Origin: Siccirubricoccus deserti | GTDB taxonomy: Bacteria > Pseudomonadota > Alphaproteobacteria > Acetobacterales > Acetobacteraceae | Reading direction: 5' to 3' | NCBI RefSeq assembly: GCF_014283215.1 | Contig: NZ_JACOMF010000015.1 | Span: forward strand, 57,490 to 121,489 | DNA length: 64,000 bases | Shown here: in pieces, positions 1 to 8,792 of the stretch | Layout: every line of letters begins with the position of its first letter | How positions within the stretch are numbered: position 1 is the stretch's first letter | Notes under the pieces: generated by a model | What the model was told of the DNA's origin: nothing | Databases searched by the model: none | The model's input: only the letters and a program-made list of their open reading frames with translations | Made by a program: the position numbers and the translations under genes

Positions 1-54
1 GCGCTGGTGGCGAGCGATGCCGGCACGCCGGCCCGCCGCCACCCCGCAGGGCCT

Positions 55-1278
55 TCAGTCCAGATGAAAGCCGAGAATGTGACCCTCGGCGGGCATCTCC
101 CCACGGCGCAGCTCGGCAGGCCGCCGGTCGATGCCGAGCCTGCGCCCGGCCTCGTACGCCAGCTCGGCCTCGGCCGGAGTGTTGACGACAATTCCTTCGA
201 GCCACTGGCGATCAAACACGAAGGGCAACCCGACAGCGTTCAGCGCCGACGGGCGGTCCATGACCTGAAAATGCAGGTGCGGCGCCGTGGAGGATCCCGA
301 ATTGCCAAGCTTGCCGAGCGGTTGGCCGGGACGCAGCACATCGCCGGGCTTGACGGTGACCGACCCGGGGCTGAGGTGTGCGTACAGTACCCAGCGGCCG
401 CCGCCGATATCCTGGATGACATGATTGCCAGGTGCGTTCTCGACCGTCACGCCTTGCGGCGGGCCAGGAATCTGGTCCGGCATGTCGTCCACCGCGGCGA
501 CGACCGTTCCCGCCGCGGCGGCGAGCACCGGCACGCCATGGAATGGCCAGGACCGAAGGTCGCTTACCGGCCCCGTGCAGCATCCACCGTCCGGCGTGAC
601 TTGCATGAAGTCGATGGCGAATTGCTCGGGCGGGCGCAGATCGCCGTTCAGCGGCAGCGTCGCGGACCGGTGCGCATTCACCGTCCGGCAGCAGCCGTTG
701 CCGTTCCACCACCCGCGCCCGGAAAGCGGCGGGCTGAGTTGCACCGGCCCGTCACAGTTGACCCGCACCGGATCGGTGATCGTGGTCAGGCTGGTGCCCT
801 CGGGAAACCCGACCGAAACCCGATGGGCGACAAGCTCGGGTACCTCCGCCAGCCTGGCGTAAGTGACGTCGAAGAATGTGATTCCGGAGGTTCCCGCAGC
901 CAGCGTCGGCGTGTCACGGCTGCTGGCCGGCGGTGTTCCGAATACCCGTACCTCACCGGTGATCGGTGCACCCTCCACGTTGAGCACGAGGTTGCGGCCG
1001 GTGGGCTCGAAGCCACGCAGCGGATCGACTGGCAGGATCGAGCTGATCCTGGCAGGTCCGGCTGCGAGGTTGGTCGTCTGCGCCGCGTAGGCCAGGTGGA
1101 TGAGGCCGTCCGTCGCCGGGACAGGGATGATCGTTTCGCCAAGCGGCCGGACGATGAGCGGATTGATACTCGTCGGCGGGATGCCTGCACCGGTGGGGAG
1201 TGGTGCGGCACAGCGCTCGGCCTGAGCACCGGTCGCTGTCAGCAGCAGGACAGCGACAACGACAGGGGAAAGGCGCAT
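55..1278 (-). CDS. Exported M23-family metallopeptidase (peptidoglycan endopeptidase-like)
   Basis: A 407-residue protein. I start it at the ATG at 1276-1278 because that gives a clean Sec signal peptide (MRLSPVVVAVLLLTATGAQA); the frame stays open upstream but the added residues look non-coding. The middle is a probable beta-rich exported domain. The C-terminal part has the LytM/M23 pattern: an Asp in an AIDF motif, a GVPVLAAAAGTVV strand, a YAHLSPGSV segment and PHLHF near residues 333-337, whose HxH binds zinc. M23 enzymes cleave peptide cross-links of murein, so a periplasmic role in wall remodelling is inferred. It is also possible that it acts on another peptide. The gene stands alone, and the hypothetical gene upstream on the same strand is about 315 bp away. 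Confidence 0.85.
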   Translation of the reverse strand: MRLSPVVVAVLLLTATGAQAERCAAPLPTGAGIPPTSINPLIVRPLGETIIPVPATDGLIHLAYAAQTTNLAAGPARISSILPVDPLRGFEPTGRNLVLNVEGAPITGEVRVFGTPPASSRDTPTLAAGTSGITFFDVTYARLAEVPELVAHRVSVGFPEGTSLTTITDPVRVNCDGPVQLSPPLSGRGWWNGNGCCRTVNAHRSATLPLNGDLRPPEQFAIDFMQVTPDGGCCTGPVSDLRSWPFHGVPVLAAAAGTVVAAVDDMPDQIPGPPQGVTVENAPGNHVIQDIGGGRWVLYAHLSPGSVTVKPGDVLRPGQPLGKLGNSGSSTAPHLHFQVMDRPSALNAVGLPFVFDRQWLEGIVVNTPAEAELAYEAGRRLGIDRRPAELRRGEMPAEGHILGFHLD

Positions 1279-1593
1279 TCTCGGTCCGTCCTGCTGCCTG
1301 GCTGTCCAGCTTGGCAAGCGCGGCGGAGCGTTGCAATGCATTTCATCACAATCTGCAAGTTGCGATGCGGCCGTAGGGCGTTCCAACGCATGCGCGGCGG
1401 CACCAAAGACGGCCGCCCTGCAAAGCCGGTGATGCCGATCCGGGCACGGCAACATCGGCATCGGGGCGTAGCGTCACCTGAGCGTCCGGCAACACATTCA
1501 CTGCCGCCCATCAAGGAGCACAAGAACGACGCCCGGGGTCAGCCATGCGCCAGAGGCAATGAGCGAGCCGGAATGGACGCCCTGGCGGCGCGG
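1279..1593. other. Intergenic region, no gene recognised
   Basis: About 315 bases between the M23 peptidase and the small hypothetical gene. Frames here are short or are read-through of the neighbours. It probably holds the promoter of the peptidase gene on the minus strand, but I cannot point to a convincing -35/-10 pair. Confidence 0.4.
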
Positions 1594-1902
1594 CTACTGT
1601 CGTGGAGGTGCGGCCTTGAAGCGAATGGCTGTCCTTGCGAGATGCGTAACCATCTCGACGGCGCGCTCGAAACCCGCAGAGGTAGCCGGTGTCGCGCTTC
1701 GCTCGATTTTGGCCAGTGCCTGGGGCAGCATGGTGTGCAGGCTGCGGAGGATTTCTTCCCGCTTGGCAAGCGGATCGCGGGCGAGGATGGCGAAATTCGC
1801 AATGAGCACGGCGATGATGCCATAGAGGGCGTGGACCTGGCCGCGTAGGTTGTCGATCTCGGCCTGCTGACGCGTGGCTGCATCCGGTGGTTCGGGGCCC
1901 AT
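1594..1902 (-). CDS. Small hypothetical protein with one hydrophobic segment
   Basis: A 102-residue protein starting at an ATG. A polar, coiled-coil-like stretch (about residues 9-24) is followed by a hydrophobic segment of about 14 residues (YGIIAVLIANFAIL, residues 27-40), then an amphipathic region rich in Lys/Arg, Ala and Leu. It looks like a short membrane-anchored protein, but I do not recognise a family. Codon use fits the surroundings. No operon partner is evident. Confidence 0.5.
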   Translation of the reverse strand: MGPEPPDAATRQQAEIDNLRGQVHALYGIIAVLIANFAILARDPLAKREEILRSLHTMLPQALAKIERSATPATSAGFERAVEMVTHLARTAIRFKAAPPRQ

Positions 1903-2180
1903 GACGATGCACGACGCTCCGACAGCCTTTTGGTTCCCTGGCCTCGCGGCTCGGCACTACAGGCTGGCCGGCTCCGCCAGCCGTGAGGACCTGACCTGGA
2001 GGCGCTGCGAGCCGAGCCGTGCCTACAGCGGATTGCATTCGTGTCTGCACGCTGCCCCACTGCAGCCTATCGCCATAGAGCGGCTTCACACTCCGCTCTA
2101 GCGACCCTGCCGCAGCGGAATCATCGCCTCACGGCAGCCATGCGGAAGCGACTCGCACTGGCCGGCCAGGGCACGGTTCC

Positions 2181-2441
2181 CACCACAAGGTCGTCGATCT
2201 TGTCGGCGCTTCCTCGGAACGCATCACCGACGCCATCGGAAATGCGATCAGCCGGGCCTCCGAGAATATCCGGAACATCCGATGGTTCGAGGTCGTGCAG
2301 GTGCGGGGCGAGGTAGTCGACGGGAAGGTCGGGCACTACCAGGTGACGCTCAAGATCGGCTTCACCCTCGACGAAGGATGGGGCTTCGGTCCTGGAGGTT
2401 GCCAATCCCGGTCCAGACCGGGGCGCGATGGGTTAGTGTAA
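2181..2441 (+). pseudogene. Dodecin (flavin-storage protein) whose frame lacks a start codon
   Basis: Read from 2181, this frame gives an almost full-length dodecin: HHKVVDLVGASSERITDAIG, then ENIRNIRWFEVVQVRGEV, DGKVGHYQVTLKIGF and a stop at 2439-2441. The central Trp of the RWFEV segment and the HYQVTLK strand are dodecin hallmarks. Dodecins are about 70-residue proteins that form hollow dodecamers and sequester flavins. Between the in-frame stop TAG at 2076-2078 and residue one of the homology there is no ATG, GTG or TTG. An ATG at 2140 lies in another frame and would be in register if one base were restored, so I infer a small indel at the 5' end. The body shows no stop or frameshift, so decay is recent, or this is a sequencing error or a non-standard start. 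Confidence 0.75.
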
Positions 2442-2839
2442 CGGAAGCGACCCGGGCTCCGCCGCCGGCCGGGCTCAATGCCATGGTGGTGCGCTGGCAG
2501 GTGCTGCGGCGCGTCCGAATGCGGCACATCCAGCGCGGCGTCCCAGCAACAAGCCAGCTGATCCACCTGCTGGACGGCCCTGCCCTGCCGCCGCGCGACC
2601 GCCGGATCCCTCATAGCCGGCCGGCGTAATGCTGCGCTGGCCACGCCGACCTTGCGGCCGAGGTGCGCAGTGCGCCGCGCGAGCCATTCCTGGGCTTCCG
2701 AAGCCGCCCCGCAGCATTGACATCGTTGCTCCGGCCATGGTGCGCTTGCGAGGGCCGCTGCCTCGATAGCGTCATCGCCGTTGAGACGCGGCGGTTGTCG
2801 ACTGCCGGAGCGGTCGGGAGTGAGGCTGGAGGGACGTCC
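2442..2839. other. Intergenic region before the monooxygenase operon
   Basis: About 400 bases without a gene I can support. A minus-strand open frame crosses it, but it runs on through the LLM monooxygenase as a shadow. The last part contains the GGAGGG ribosome site at 2828-2833 for the next gene. Confidence 0.35.
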
Positions 2840-4162
2840 GTGACACCCGTGTGCCGACGCGAGATGCATCTGCTGGCCTATCTGAAGACAGGCCCGACCG
2901 GGATGCACGTCGGTGCCTGGCGCCACCCCGCGAGCCGTATCGACGATATCCTCGAGCCCAGCCGCTACGAACATATCGCCCGGGTACTTGAGGCCGGCAG
3001 GTTCGACGGCTGCTTCTTCGCCGACCTGTTCGGCCTGTATGACATCCACAAGGGCGGCTTCGACACCTACATCGAGCGCGGCGGTCAGATCAGCTTCCTC
3101 GACCCGATGGTGGTCCTGCCATTGATGGCGCGCGTGACCGAGCACCTCGGGCTCGGCGCCACGCTCTCGACCAGCTTTCACGCCGCCTACCACTTGGCAC
3201 GCGTCCTCGGTTCGCTCGACGTATTGAGCAAGGGCCGGGTTGCCTGGAATGTCGTGACCTCCGCAACCGACCTGGAGGCGCAGAACTTCGGGATCGGTGC
3301 ACTGCCGCCAAAGGAACTGCGCTACGACATTGCCGATGAGGTGCTGGAGGCATGCTGCGCCCTCTGGGACTGCTGGGACGACGAGGTCTTCGTCCTTGAC
3401 AAGGCAAGCGGGATCTTCGGCGACCCACGCCGAATACGTTATGCGAATTATGTTGGCAAGCATCTGCGCACGCGCGGGCCGCTCTCCATCCCGCGGTCGC
3501 CGCAGGGGCGGCCCGTGATCATGCAGGCCGGCGCGTCGGACCGCGGCCGCGACTTTGCCGCCCGCTGGGCGGAGGCAATCTTCGCCGCCCAACATGGCCA
3601 GGCTGCGATGAAGCAGTTCTATGACGACGTGAAAACTCGAATGGCCACCCGCGGCCGTGCGCCGGAGGAATGCCAGATCCTGCAGCAACTGACGGTCGTG
3701 CTGGGCGAGACGGAGTCGATCGCGCGGGAGAAGGCCGACTACCTTGATTCGCTGGTCGACCCCGAGCTTGCTCTCGCCGCGAGTTCCAGCGGCCTTGCCG
3801 TCGACCTAGCCAAGGTCGGCGAGGCCGGCGTCGCCGGCGCCCGCGGCAACCAGGGCATGGATGGCACACAGCAGCGTATCGAGCAGCTGATGCAGAACGA
3901 AGGCCTCACCTTCGACCAGGCGGTGAGGCGCGGCACGAGGTTCACGCTGGTCGGCACACCGGCGATGGTTGCCGACCGCATGCACGCATTGTTCGCCGCC
4001 GAGGCTTGTGACGGCTTCGTCGTCGCGCCCACTGTCTTCCCTGGGACCTTCGAGGAAATCGCCACCGCCCTGGTGCCGGAACTGCAGAAGCGTGGCATCT
4101 TCCGCAAGGAATATTCCGGCCGGACCCTGCGCGAGAACCTGTGCGGACCGGCGCGATCATGA
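2840..4162 (+). CDS. LLM-class FMN-dependent monooxygenase, NtaA/SnaA/DszA type
   Basis: A 440-residue enzyme. I choose GTG 2840 because GGAGGG lies six bases upstream; a later ATG at 2864 is the alternative. The N-terminus (MHLLAYLKTGPTGMHVGAWR) is the first TIM-barrel strand of this class. Other marks are FFADLFGLYD, the STSFHAAYHLAR strand, WNVVTS near residue 136, and the flavin-phosphate region VIMQAGASDRGRDFAARWAE near residues 226-245, diagnostic of the nitrilotriacetate and dibenzothiophene-sulfone monooxygenase group. Members use FMNH2 supplied by a separate reductase to oxidise C-N or C-S bonds. The ABC importer genes follow directly (ATGA overlap) and a flavin reductase closes the cluster at 8160. 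The substrate cannot be read from sequence. Confidence 0.9.
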   Translation: MTPVCRREMHLLAYLKTGPTGMHVGAWRHPASRIDDILEPSRYEHIARVLEAGRFDGCFFADLFGLYDIHKGGFDTYIERGGQISFLDPMVVLPLMARVTEHLGLGATLSTSFHAAYHLARVLGSLDVLSKGRVAWNVVTSATDLEAQNFGIGALPPKELRYDIADEVLEACCALWDCWDDEVFVLDKASGIFGDPRRIRYANYVGKHLRTRGPLSIPRSPQGRPVIMQAGASDRGRDFAARWAEAIFAAQHGQAAMKQFYDDVKTRMATRGRAPEECQILQQLTVVLGETESIAREKADYLDSLVDPELALAASSSGLAVDLAKVGEAGVAGARGNQGMDGTQQRIEQLMQNEGLTFDQAVRRGTRFTLVGTPAMVADRMHALFAAEACDGFVVAPTVFPGTFEEIATALVPELQKRGIFRKEYSGRTLRENLCGPARS

Positions 4163-5259
4163 CCCACCCAACCGCCGAGGCCCTGATGCACGAAAAGCCA
4201 TGTGGACCACAGCGCCAGGGCCCTAATCGGCGAAGCCTGCTCGCCGGCGGCGCCGCTGCCCTGGCTGGGTCGCGCATGGCCTGGGCGCAGAGGCGCTTCG
4301 AGGGGCGCCGCATCACCTATGTCTCCTGGGGCGGTGCCTACCAGGACGGGCAGAAGAAAGCCTATTGTGACCCCTTCACCGAGATGACCGGCCTGCGGAT
4401 CGACCAGGATGGCCCGAATGACTATGCCAAGCTGCGCCTGATGGTCAGCTCCGGCCGTGTGGTCTGGGACGTCGCGGACGTGGGGGCGGCCTTCATGCAG
4501 GGGGCTGAGCAGCAGAATCTGTTCGAGAAGCTGGATTACGAGGTCATCGATCGCAGCCGTATCGACCCGCGCTACGTCACCGACCATGGGGTCGGCAACA
4601 TCGTGTTCTCCTACAACCTCGCCTACAGCACGGAGCGCTTCGCTGGCGACAATCGCCCGCAGCGCTGGGCGGATCTGTGGGATCTGAAGCGCTTCCCCGG
4701 CAAACGGATGCTGAACGCGAACGCCCCCACCTCGCTGGAGGCGGCGTTGCTGGCGGATGGCGTGGCCCCGGCGCAGCTCTACCCGCTGGACGTGTCTCGC
4801 GCGCTGCGCAAGCTCGACCAGATCAAGGAGCATATCATCTGGTGGGAGACCAATTCCCAGTCGCAGCAGATCCTGGTCAGCGGAGCCGCCACCATGGGCC
4901 TGATCAACAACGGCCGGCTCTATGACGCAGTCCAGAAGGGCGCGAAGCTGGCACTCAGCTGGGAGCAGGCAATCCAGTCCGTCGATTATCTCGTCATCCC
5001 GCGTGGCTCCCGCAACCTGGAGCCGGCGACGGCGCTGATCGACTACGTGACACGGCCGGAGCCTCAGGCGGCCTTCGCCAATCTGATGGTCTTCTCACCG
5101 ACCAATCCCGCAGCCTTCCCGCTGATCAGGCCGGAGCTGCACGGCTGGCTCGCAACCAATCCGGCTTACGCCGACAAGGTGATCCTCCAGGACGGAGCCT
5201 ATTGGCGCGACAATCTCGATGCGGTGAACCGCCGATGGAATGCATGGCGACTGACCTGA
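4159..5259 (+). CDS. ABC transporter substrate-binding protein, spermidine/putrescine (PotD) type
   Basis: A 366-residue periplasmic protein whose ATG overlaps the stop of the monooxygenase (ATGA). After a polar N-terminus comes a twin-arginine-like signal, NRRSLLAGGAAALAGSRMAWA. The mature part begins with ITYVSWGGAYQDGQKKAY, the usual first strand of family 1 solute-binding proteins for polyamines and similar small organic solutes. Later marks include MLNANAPTSLEAALLADG and DYLVIPRGSRN. It should deliver substrate to the two permeases that follow. Translational coupling to an NtaA-type monooxygenase suggests the imported solute is that enzyme's substrate (inference). Confidence 0.85.
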   Translation: MTHPTAEALMHEKPCGPQRQGPNRRSLLAGGAAALAGSRMAWAQRRFEGRRITYVSWGGAYQDGQKKAYCDPFTEMTGLRIDQDGPNDYAKLRLMVSSGRVVWDVADVGAAFMQGAEQQNLFEKLDYEVIDRSRIDPRYVTDHGVGNIVFSYNLAYSTERFAGDNRPQRWADLWDLKRFPGKRMLNANAPTSLEAALLADGVAPAQLYPLDVSRALRKLDQIKEHIIWWETNSQSQQILVSGAATMGLINNGRLYDAVQKGAKLALSWEQAIQSVDYLVIPRGSRNLEPATALIDYVTRPEPQAAFANLMVFSPTNPAAFPLIRPELHGWLATNPAYADKVILQDGAYWRDNLDAVNRRWNAWRLT

Positions 5260-5275
5260 GCGGGCGGGCTGGCGC

Positions 5276-6100
5276 TTGAAGCGCCAAGCCTCGCGCCTTC
5301 TGCTATTGCCTGGCGCTGCCTTCGTGGCCACGGTCTTCGCGCTGCCTGTCGGGGCGCTGCTGCTGCGCAGCGTCTCCGATCCGACCTGGGGCCTGCAGAA
5401 TTTCCGCGCTCTGTGGGAGGAGCCGGTCTACGCCAGTCTGATCCGCAATACCGTCCAGATCAGCCTGGCCACGACCGTCTGCTGCATCCTGCTGGCCTAC
5501 CCGTTTGCCCATGTCATGGCGACACGGCCCCGGCTGACGCGGCTGCTGACGCTGGTGGTGCTGGTGCCATTCTGGTCCAGCATCCTGGTACGCAGCTTCG
5601 CCTGGATGGTGCTGCTGCAGAATAATGGCATTGTGAACCAGTCGCTTCTCCGGCTCGGCCTGATCGATCAGCCGCTGGAGCTGATCTTCAACCGCACTGG
5701 CGTGCTGATCGGCATGGTTCACGTGCTGTTGCCCTTCGTGGTCTTCCCGCTCTATGGCGCGATCCGCGCGATGGATCCGGCGCTGATGCCGGCAGCGGCA
5801 TGTCTGGGAGCAGGGCCGATACGCGCCTTTCTGCGCGTGCAGCTTCCCCTGACGCTGGCAGGGCTGGTGATGGGCGCGGTGCTGGTCTTTGTCATGGCGC
5901 TTGGATACTTCATCACCCCGGCGCTACTGGGCGGGCGGCGGGATGCCGTGATTGCCCGGATGATCCAACTGCAGGTGTCCCAGCTCGGTGACTGGGGCAT
6001 GGCAGCAACGCTTTCGCTGGTGCTGCTGGTGGCGACGCTCATCCTCCTCGGTGCATCGCAGCTCCTGGTGCGCTCGCCGGCAAGGCGGCCAGCGGGATGA
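5276..6100 (+). CDS. ABC transporter permease, PotB type
   Basis: A 274-residue inner-membrane protein. The apparent start is TTG at 5276, the first possible start after the upstream stop; no strong ribosome site is visible, so the start is uncertain. Six hydrophobic segments are visible, beginning near residues 8-30, 58-80, 90-112, 140-162, 195-222 and 240-263. The cytoplasmic coupling loop (EAA motif) reads AAACLGAGPIRAFLRVQLPL. It pairs with the next permease to form the channel of a polyamine-type importer. Its stop overlaps the next start. Confidence 0.85.
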   Translation: MKRQASRLLLLPGAAFVATVFALPVGALLLRSVSDPTWGLQNFRALWEEPVYASLIRNTVQISLATTVCCILLAYPFAHVMATRPRLTRLLTLVVLVPFWSSILVRSFAWMVLLQNNGIVNQSLLRLGLIDQPLELIFNRTGVLIGMVHVLLPFVVFPLYGAIRAMDPALMPAAACLGAGPIRAFLRVQLPLTLAGLVMGAVLVFVMALGYFITPALLGGRRDAVIARMIQLQVSQLGDWGMAATLSLVLLVATLILLGASQLLVRSPARRPAG

Positions 6101-6909
6101 CAGCGCCATGGGCCTGGCGCTGGGCGGCGTATGCGCTTGTGGCCGCAATCTCCGTCTACCTGGTCGCTCCGATGGCGATCATCGTCGTCATCTCCTTCAG
6201 CGACAGTGCGCTGCTGACCTTCCCGCCACCCGGCCTGTCGCTGCGCTGGTACCGCAGCCTGGCGGAGACACCGGCCTGGCGAGATTCCATCCTCGTCAGC
6301 CTGCAGGTCATGGTGCTGACCGCGGTCGCGGCGACTGCGCTCGGCACGGCCGCGGCGCTCGGGCTTGCCAGCTGGCGCGGGCCGCTCGCGGCAACCATCC
6401 GCTCGCTGCTGATGGCGCCGCTTGTGATTCCCCACATCATTTCGGGCGCGGCGATCTTTCTGCTGTTCGATGCATGGGGCTGGGTCGGATCGCTGCAGGC
6501 GCTGGTCCTCGGGCATATTGCCCTCGCCGTCCCCTATGTCGTGGCGACCGTCGGCGCGGCGCTGGAGACGATGGACCACCGCCTGACACAGGCTGCGCTG
6601 ACACTCGGCGCCTCGCCGCGCATCGCCTTCATGCGCGTCACCCTGCCGCTCATCCGCCCCGGCATCCTGGCCGGCCTGCTCTTTGCCGCCATGCTGTCCT
6701 TCGACGAGTTGATTGTGTCCCTCTTCCTGAGTACGCCCCAATTGCGCACGGTGACCGTGCTGATGTGGTCTAACGTCCTCGGCGACATCGACCCGGAGAT
6801 CAGCGCCATCGCCACGGTGATACTGCTGGTATCGATGGTCCTGCTGGCGCTGCAATGGTTTCTGTCACGCCAGCGCGGCGTCCCCGTCCTACAGGGGATT
6901 GGCCGATGA
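6097..6909 (+). CDS. ABC transporter permease, PotC type
   Basis: A 270-residue second permease with six predicted membrane segments and an EAA loop, QAALTLGASPRIAFMRVTLP. The ATG at 6097 overlaps the previous stop (ATGA), and its own stop overlaps the ATPase start, so translation of the three genes is probably coupled. FSDSALLTFPPPGLSLRWY after the first helix is typical of PotC-like subunits. It forms the heterodimeric channel with the preceding gene. Confidence 0.87.
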   Translation: MTAPWAWRWAAYALVAAISVYLVAPMAIIVVISFSDSALLTFPPPGLSLRWYRSLAETPAWRDSILVSLQVMVLTAVAATALGTAAALGLASWRGPLAATIRSLLMAPLVIPHIISGAAIFLLFDAWGWVGSLQALVLGHIALAVPYVVATVGAALETMDHRLTQAALTLGASPRIAFMRVTLPLIRPGILAGLLFAAMLSFDELIVSLFLSTPQLRTVTVLMWSNVLGDIDPEISAIATVILLVSMVLLALQWFLSRQRGVPVLQGIGR

Positions 6910-7994
6910 CTCGGCCGACGGTTCTCGAGTTGCGCGGGGTCAGCAAGAACTTCGGCCCTGTCGCCGCCGTGGCCGACGTGGACCTCGAGCTGAAGCAGGG
7001 CGAGTTCATCAGCTTCCTTGGGCCCTCGGGGTCGGGCAAGACGACGACGCTGATGATGGTGGCTGGACTGCAGGCGCCAAGCAGTGGCTCCATCCTGTTG
7101 AACGGACGCGATCTCGCGCCGTTGCCGCCCTACAAGCGGAACATCGGCGTGGTATTCCAACACTATGCGCTGTTCCCGCACATGAGCGTGCTGGCGAACA
7201 TCGCCTTTCCGCTGGAAATGCGGAAGCTCGGCCGGATGCAAGCGCGGCGCCGCGCCGAGGCGGTGCTGCGCCTGGTCGGGCTGCCCGACCTTGGCGACCG
7301 GCTGCCCTCACAGCTTTCCGGCGGGCAGCAGCAGCGCGTGGCGCTGGCACGCGCCTTGGCCTACGAACCGCCGCTGCTTCTGATGGACGAGCCGCTCGGC
7401 GCGCTCGATAAGAACCTGCGCGCGCAGATGCAGATCGAGATCGCGCGGCTCCATCGTGAACTTGGGATCACCGTTCTCTATGTCACTCATGACCAGGAGG
7501 AAGCACTGGTGATGAGCGACCGGATCGCCGTGTTCAATCACGGGCGGGTCGAGCAGATCGGCCAGCCGCAATCACTTTACGAGCGTCCTGTGACGCGTTT
7601 CGTCGCGGGATTCCTGGGTGACTCGACCTTCCTCCCCGGCAAGGTCCAGGCGCTTCAGAAAGAGGAAGCGGTGGTGCTGACGGCGCATGGCCCGCTGCGT
7701 GGCCACGCCTCACCCGGCGTACGGCCTGGCGAGGCTGCGGTTGTCGCGGTGCGGCCGGAGCGTGTGGTGCTGCTCACCCCTGGTGACACGGCGCGGGAGA
7801 ATGCACTGCGCGGACGGATCAGCGATGTGATCTATCTTGGCCAGTCACGGAAGTTCGTAGTTCGCCTGGAGGATGGCTCCGAATTGCTTGGGCTGCAGCC
7901 GATCGGCACCGCGTCGCCGGCCGTGACCGAGGGCTCGGAAGTGCTCCTCGGCTGGTCAGCAACCGATTGCAATGTGCTGGCTGACTCCGACTAG
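6906..7994 (+). CDS. ABC transporter ATP-binding protein, PotA type
   Basis: A 362-residue ATPase. The ATG at 6906 overlaps the permease stop (ATGA); an in-frame ATG 51 bases upstream lies inside the permease and is unlikely. Walker A GPSGSGKTT is at residues 39-47, Q-loop VVFQHYALFPHMS at about 82-94, signature LSGGQQQR at 137-144, Walker B LLLMDEP at 157-163, and the H-loop YVTHDQEEAL follows. Residues from about 240 form a TOBE domain, as in PotA and other CUT1-type ATPases. It energises the importer encoded just upstream. It is the last tightly coupled gene; the flavin reductase follows after 165 bases. Confidence 0.92.
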   Translation: MTRPTVLELRGVSKNFGPVAAVADVDLELKQGEFISFLGPSGSGKTTTLMMVAGLQAPSSGSILLNGRDLAPLPPYKRNIGVVFQHYALFPHMSVLANIAFPLEMRKLGRMQARRRAEAVLRLVGLPDLGDRLPSQLSGGQQQRVALARALAYEPPLLLMDEPLGALDKNLRAQMQIEIARLHRELGITVLYVTHDQEEALVMSDRIAVFNHGRVEQIGQPQSLYERPVTRFVAGFLGDSTFLPGKVQALQKEEAVVLTAHGPLRGHASPGVRPGEAAVVAVRPERVVLLTPGDTARENALRGRISDVIYLGQSRKFVVRLEDGSELLGLQPIGTASPAVTEGSEVLLGWSATDCNVLADSD

Positions 7995-8159
7995 ACCGGA
8001 GGGCGAAGGAGCGCGAATCTGCGCTACAAAGAATAGCCTATAGTGGATCGGTGTTTTGCAGCGCAGCCACGCCAGAAGTTCACCAATCGCGGCCTGCTTC
8101 CTGTCGCTATCAGCAAAGGCTACACGACTGGCATCGATATCAGAGGCACGTAATCCCCC

Positions 8160-8792
8160 ATGTTCTACGAACCCCGCCTTGGCCACGGCCTGCCCCACGA
8201 TCCCTTCAAGGCGATCGTCGCTCCGCGCCCGATCGGCTGGATCTCGACCGTAGATACCCAGGGCCGCGCCAATCTCGCCCCCTACAGCTTTTTCAACGCG
8301 GTCCACTCGCGTCCGCCAATGCTTGCATTCACGAGCGAGAGCATGAAGCACAGCGCCGCCAATGCCATCGCCACCGGCGAGTTCGTGTTCAATCTCTGCA
8401 CTCGTCCGCTCTTCGAGGCGATGAACATGTCCTCAGCTGCTCTCGGCGGTGGCGAAAGCGAGTTCGTGGCGGCAGGACTTGCGGTCGCATCGAGCCGCAT
8501 CGTCAAGGCGCCCCGCGTCGCGGCTTCTCCGGCAGCGCTTGAATGCCGTGTGGTTCATTCGATGCGCTTCCACGATGTGGATGGCACCGCACTGGATGGC
8601 TGGATGATTGTGGGGCAGGTTGTCGGAGTGCACATCGACGATGCCTTTATCCGTGACGGCCGCTTTGACACCGCTGCGGCACAGCCGCTGGCTCGCTGCG
8701 GTTACCGCGATTATGCGGCTGTCACGGAGATGTTCGAGGCTCTGCGTCCGACCGATGGCGGTGCCTACCGGCTCGGTCAATCTGATCGCTGA
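8160..8792 (+). CDS. Flavin reductase family protein (NtaB/DIM6-like)
   Basis: A 210-residue protein of the FMN-binding split-barrel family. Marks are FKAIVAPRPIGWISTVD, NLAPYSFFNAVHSRPPM and the end of the flavin-binding sheet, FVFNLCTRPLFEAMNMSS. These proteins reduce FMN with NAD(P)H or bind it tightly. In NtaA/NtaB-like pairs they feed reduced FMN to an LLM monooxygenase. It lies 165 bases downstream of the importer ATPase on the same strand, at the opposite end of the cluster from the monooxygenase at 2840, which supports a two-component partnership. It could also serve the LLM enzyme at 21396, since I see no other flavin reductase in the window. Confidence 0.85.
   Translation: MFYEPRLGHGLPHDPFKAIVAPRPIGWISTVDTQGRANLAPYSFFNAVHSRPPMLAFTSESMKHSAANAIATGEFVFNLCTRPLFEAMNMSSAALGGGESEFVAAGLAVASSRIVKAPRVAASPAALECRVVHSMRFHDVDGTALDGWMIVGQVVGVHIDDAFIRDGRFDTAAAQPLARCGYRDYAAVTEMFEALRPTDGGAYRLGQSDR

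Noticed and set aside
1..33. Text ALVASDAGTP at the left edge, similar to an RsmI methyltransferase motif
   Set aside because: Only ten residues, with no continuation of the motif (DPG missing); chance similarity cannot be excluded.
7..1848. A 613-codon plus-strand frame
   Set aside because: Antisense to the M23 peptidase, which has a signal peptide and catalytic motifs. The product is Arg-rich with no domain.
2336..3688. A 450-codon minus-strand frame
   Set aside because: Antisense to the LLM monooxygenase and spanning an intergenic region; no recognisable motif.
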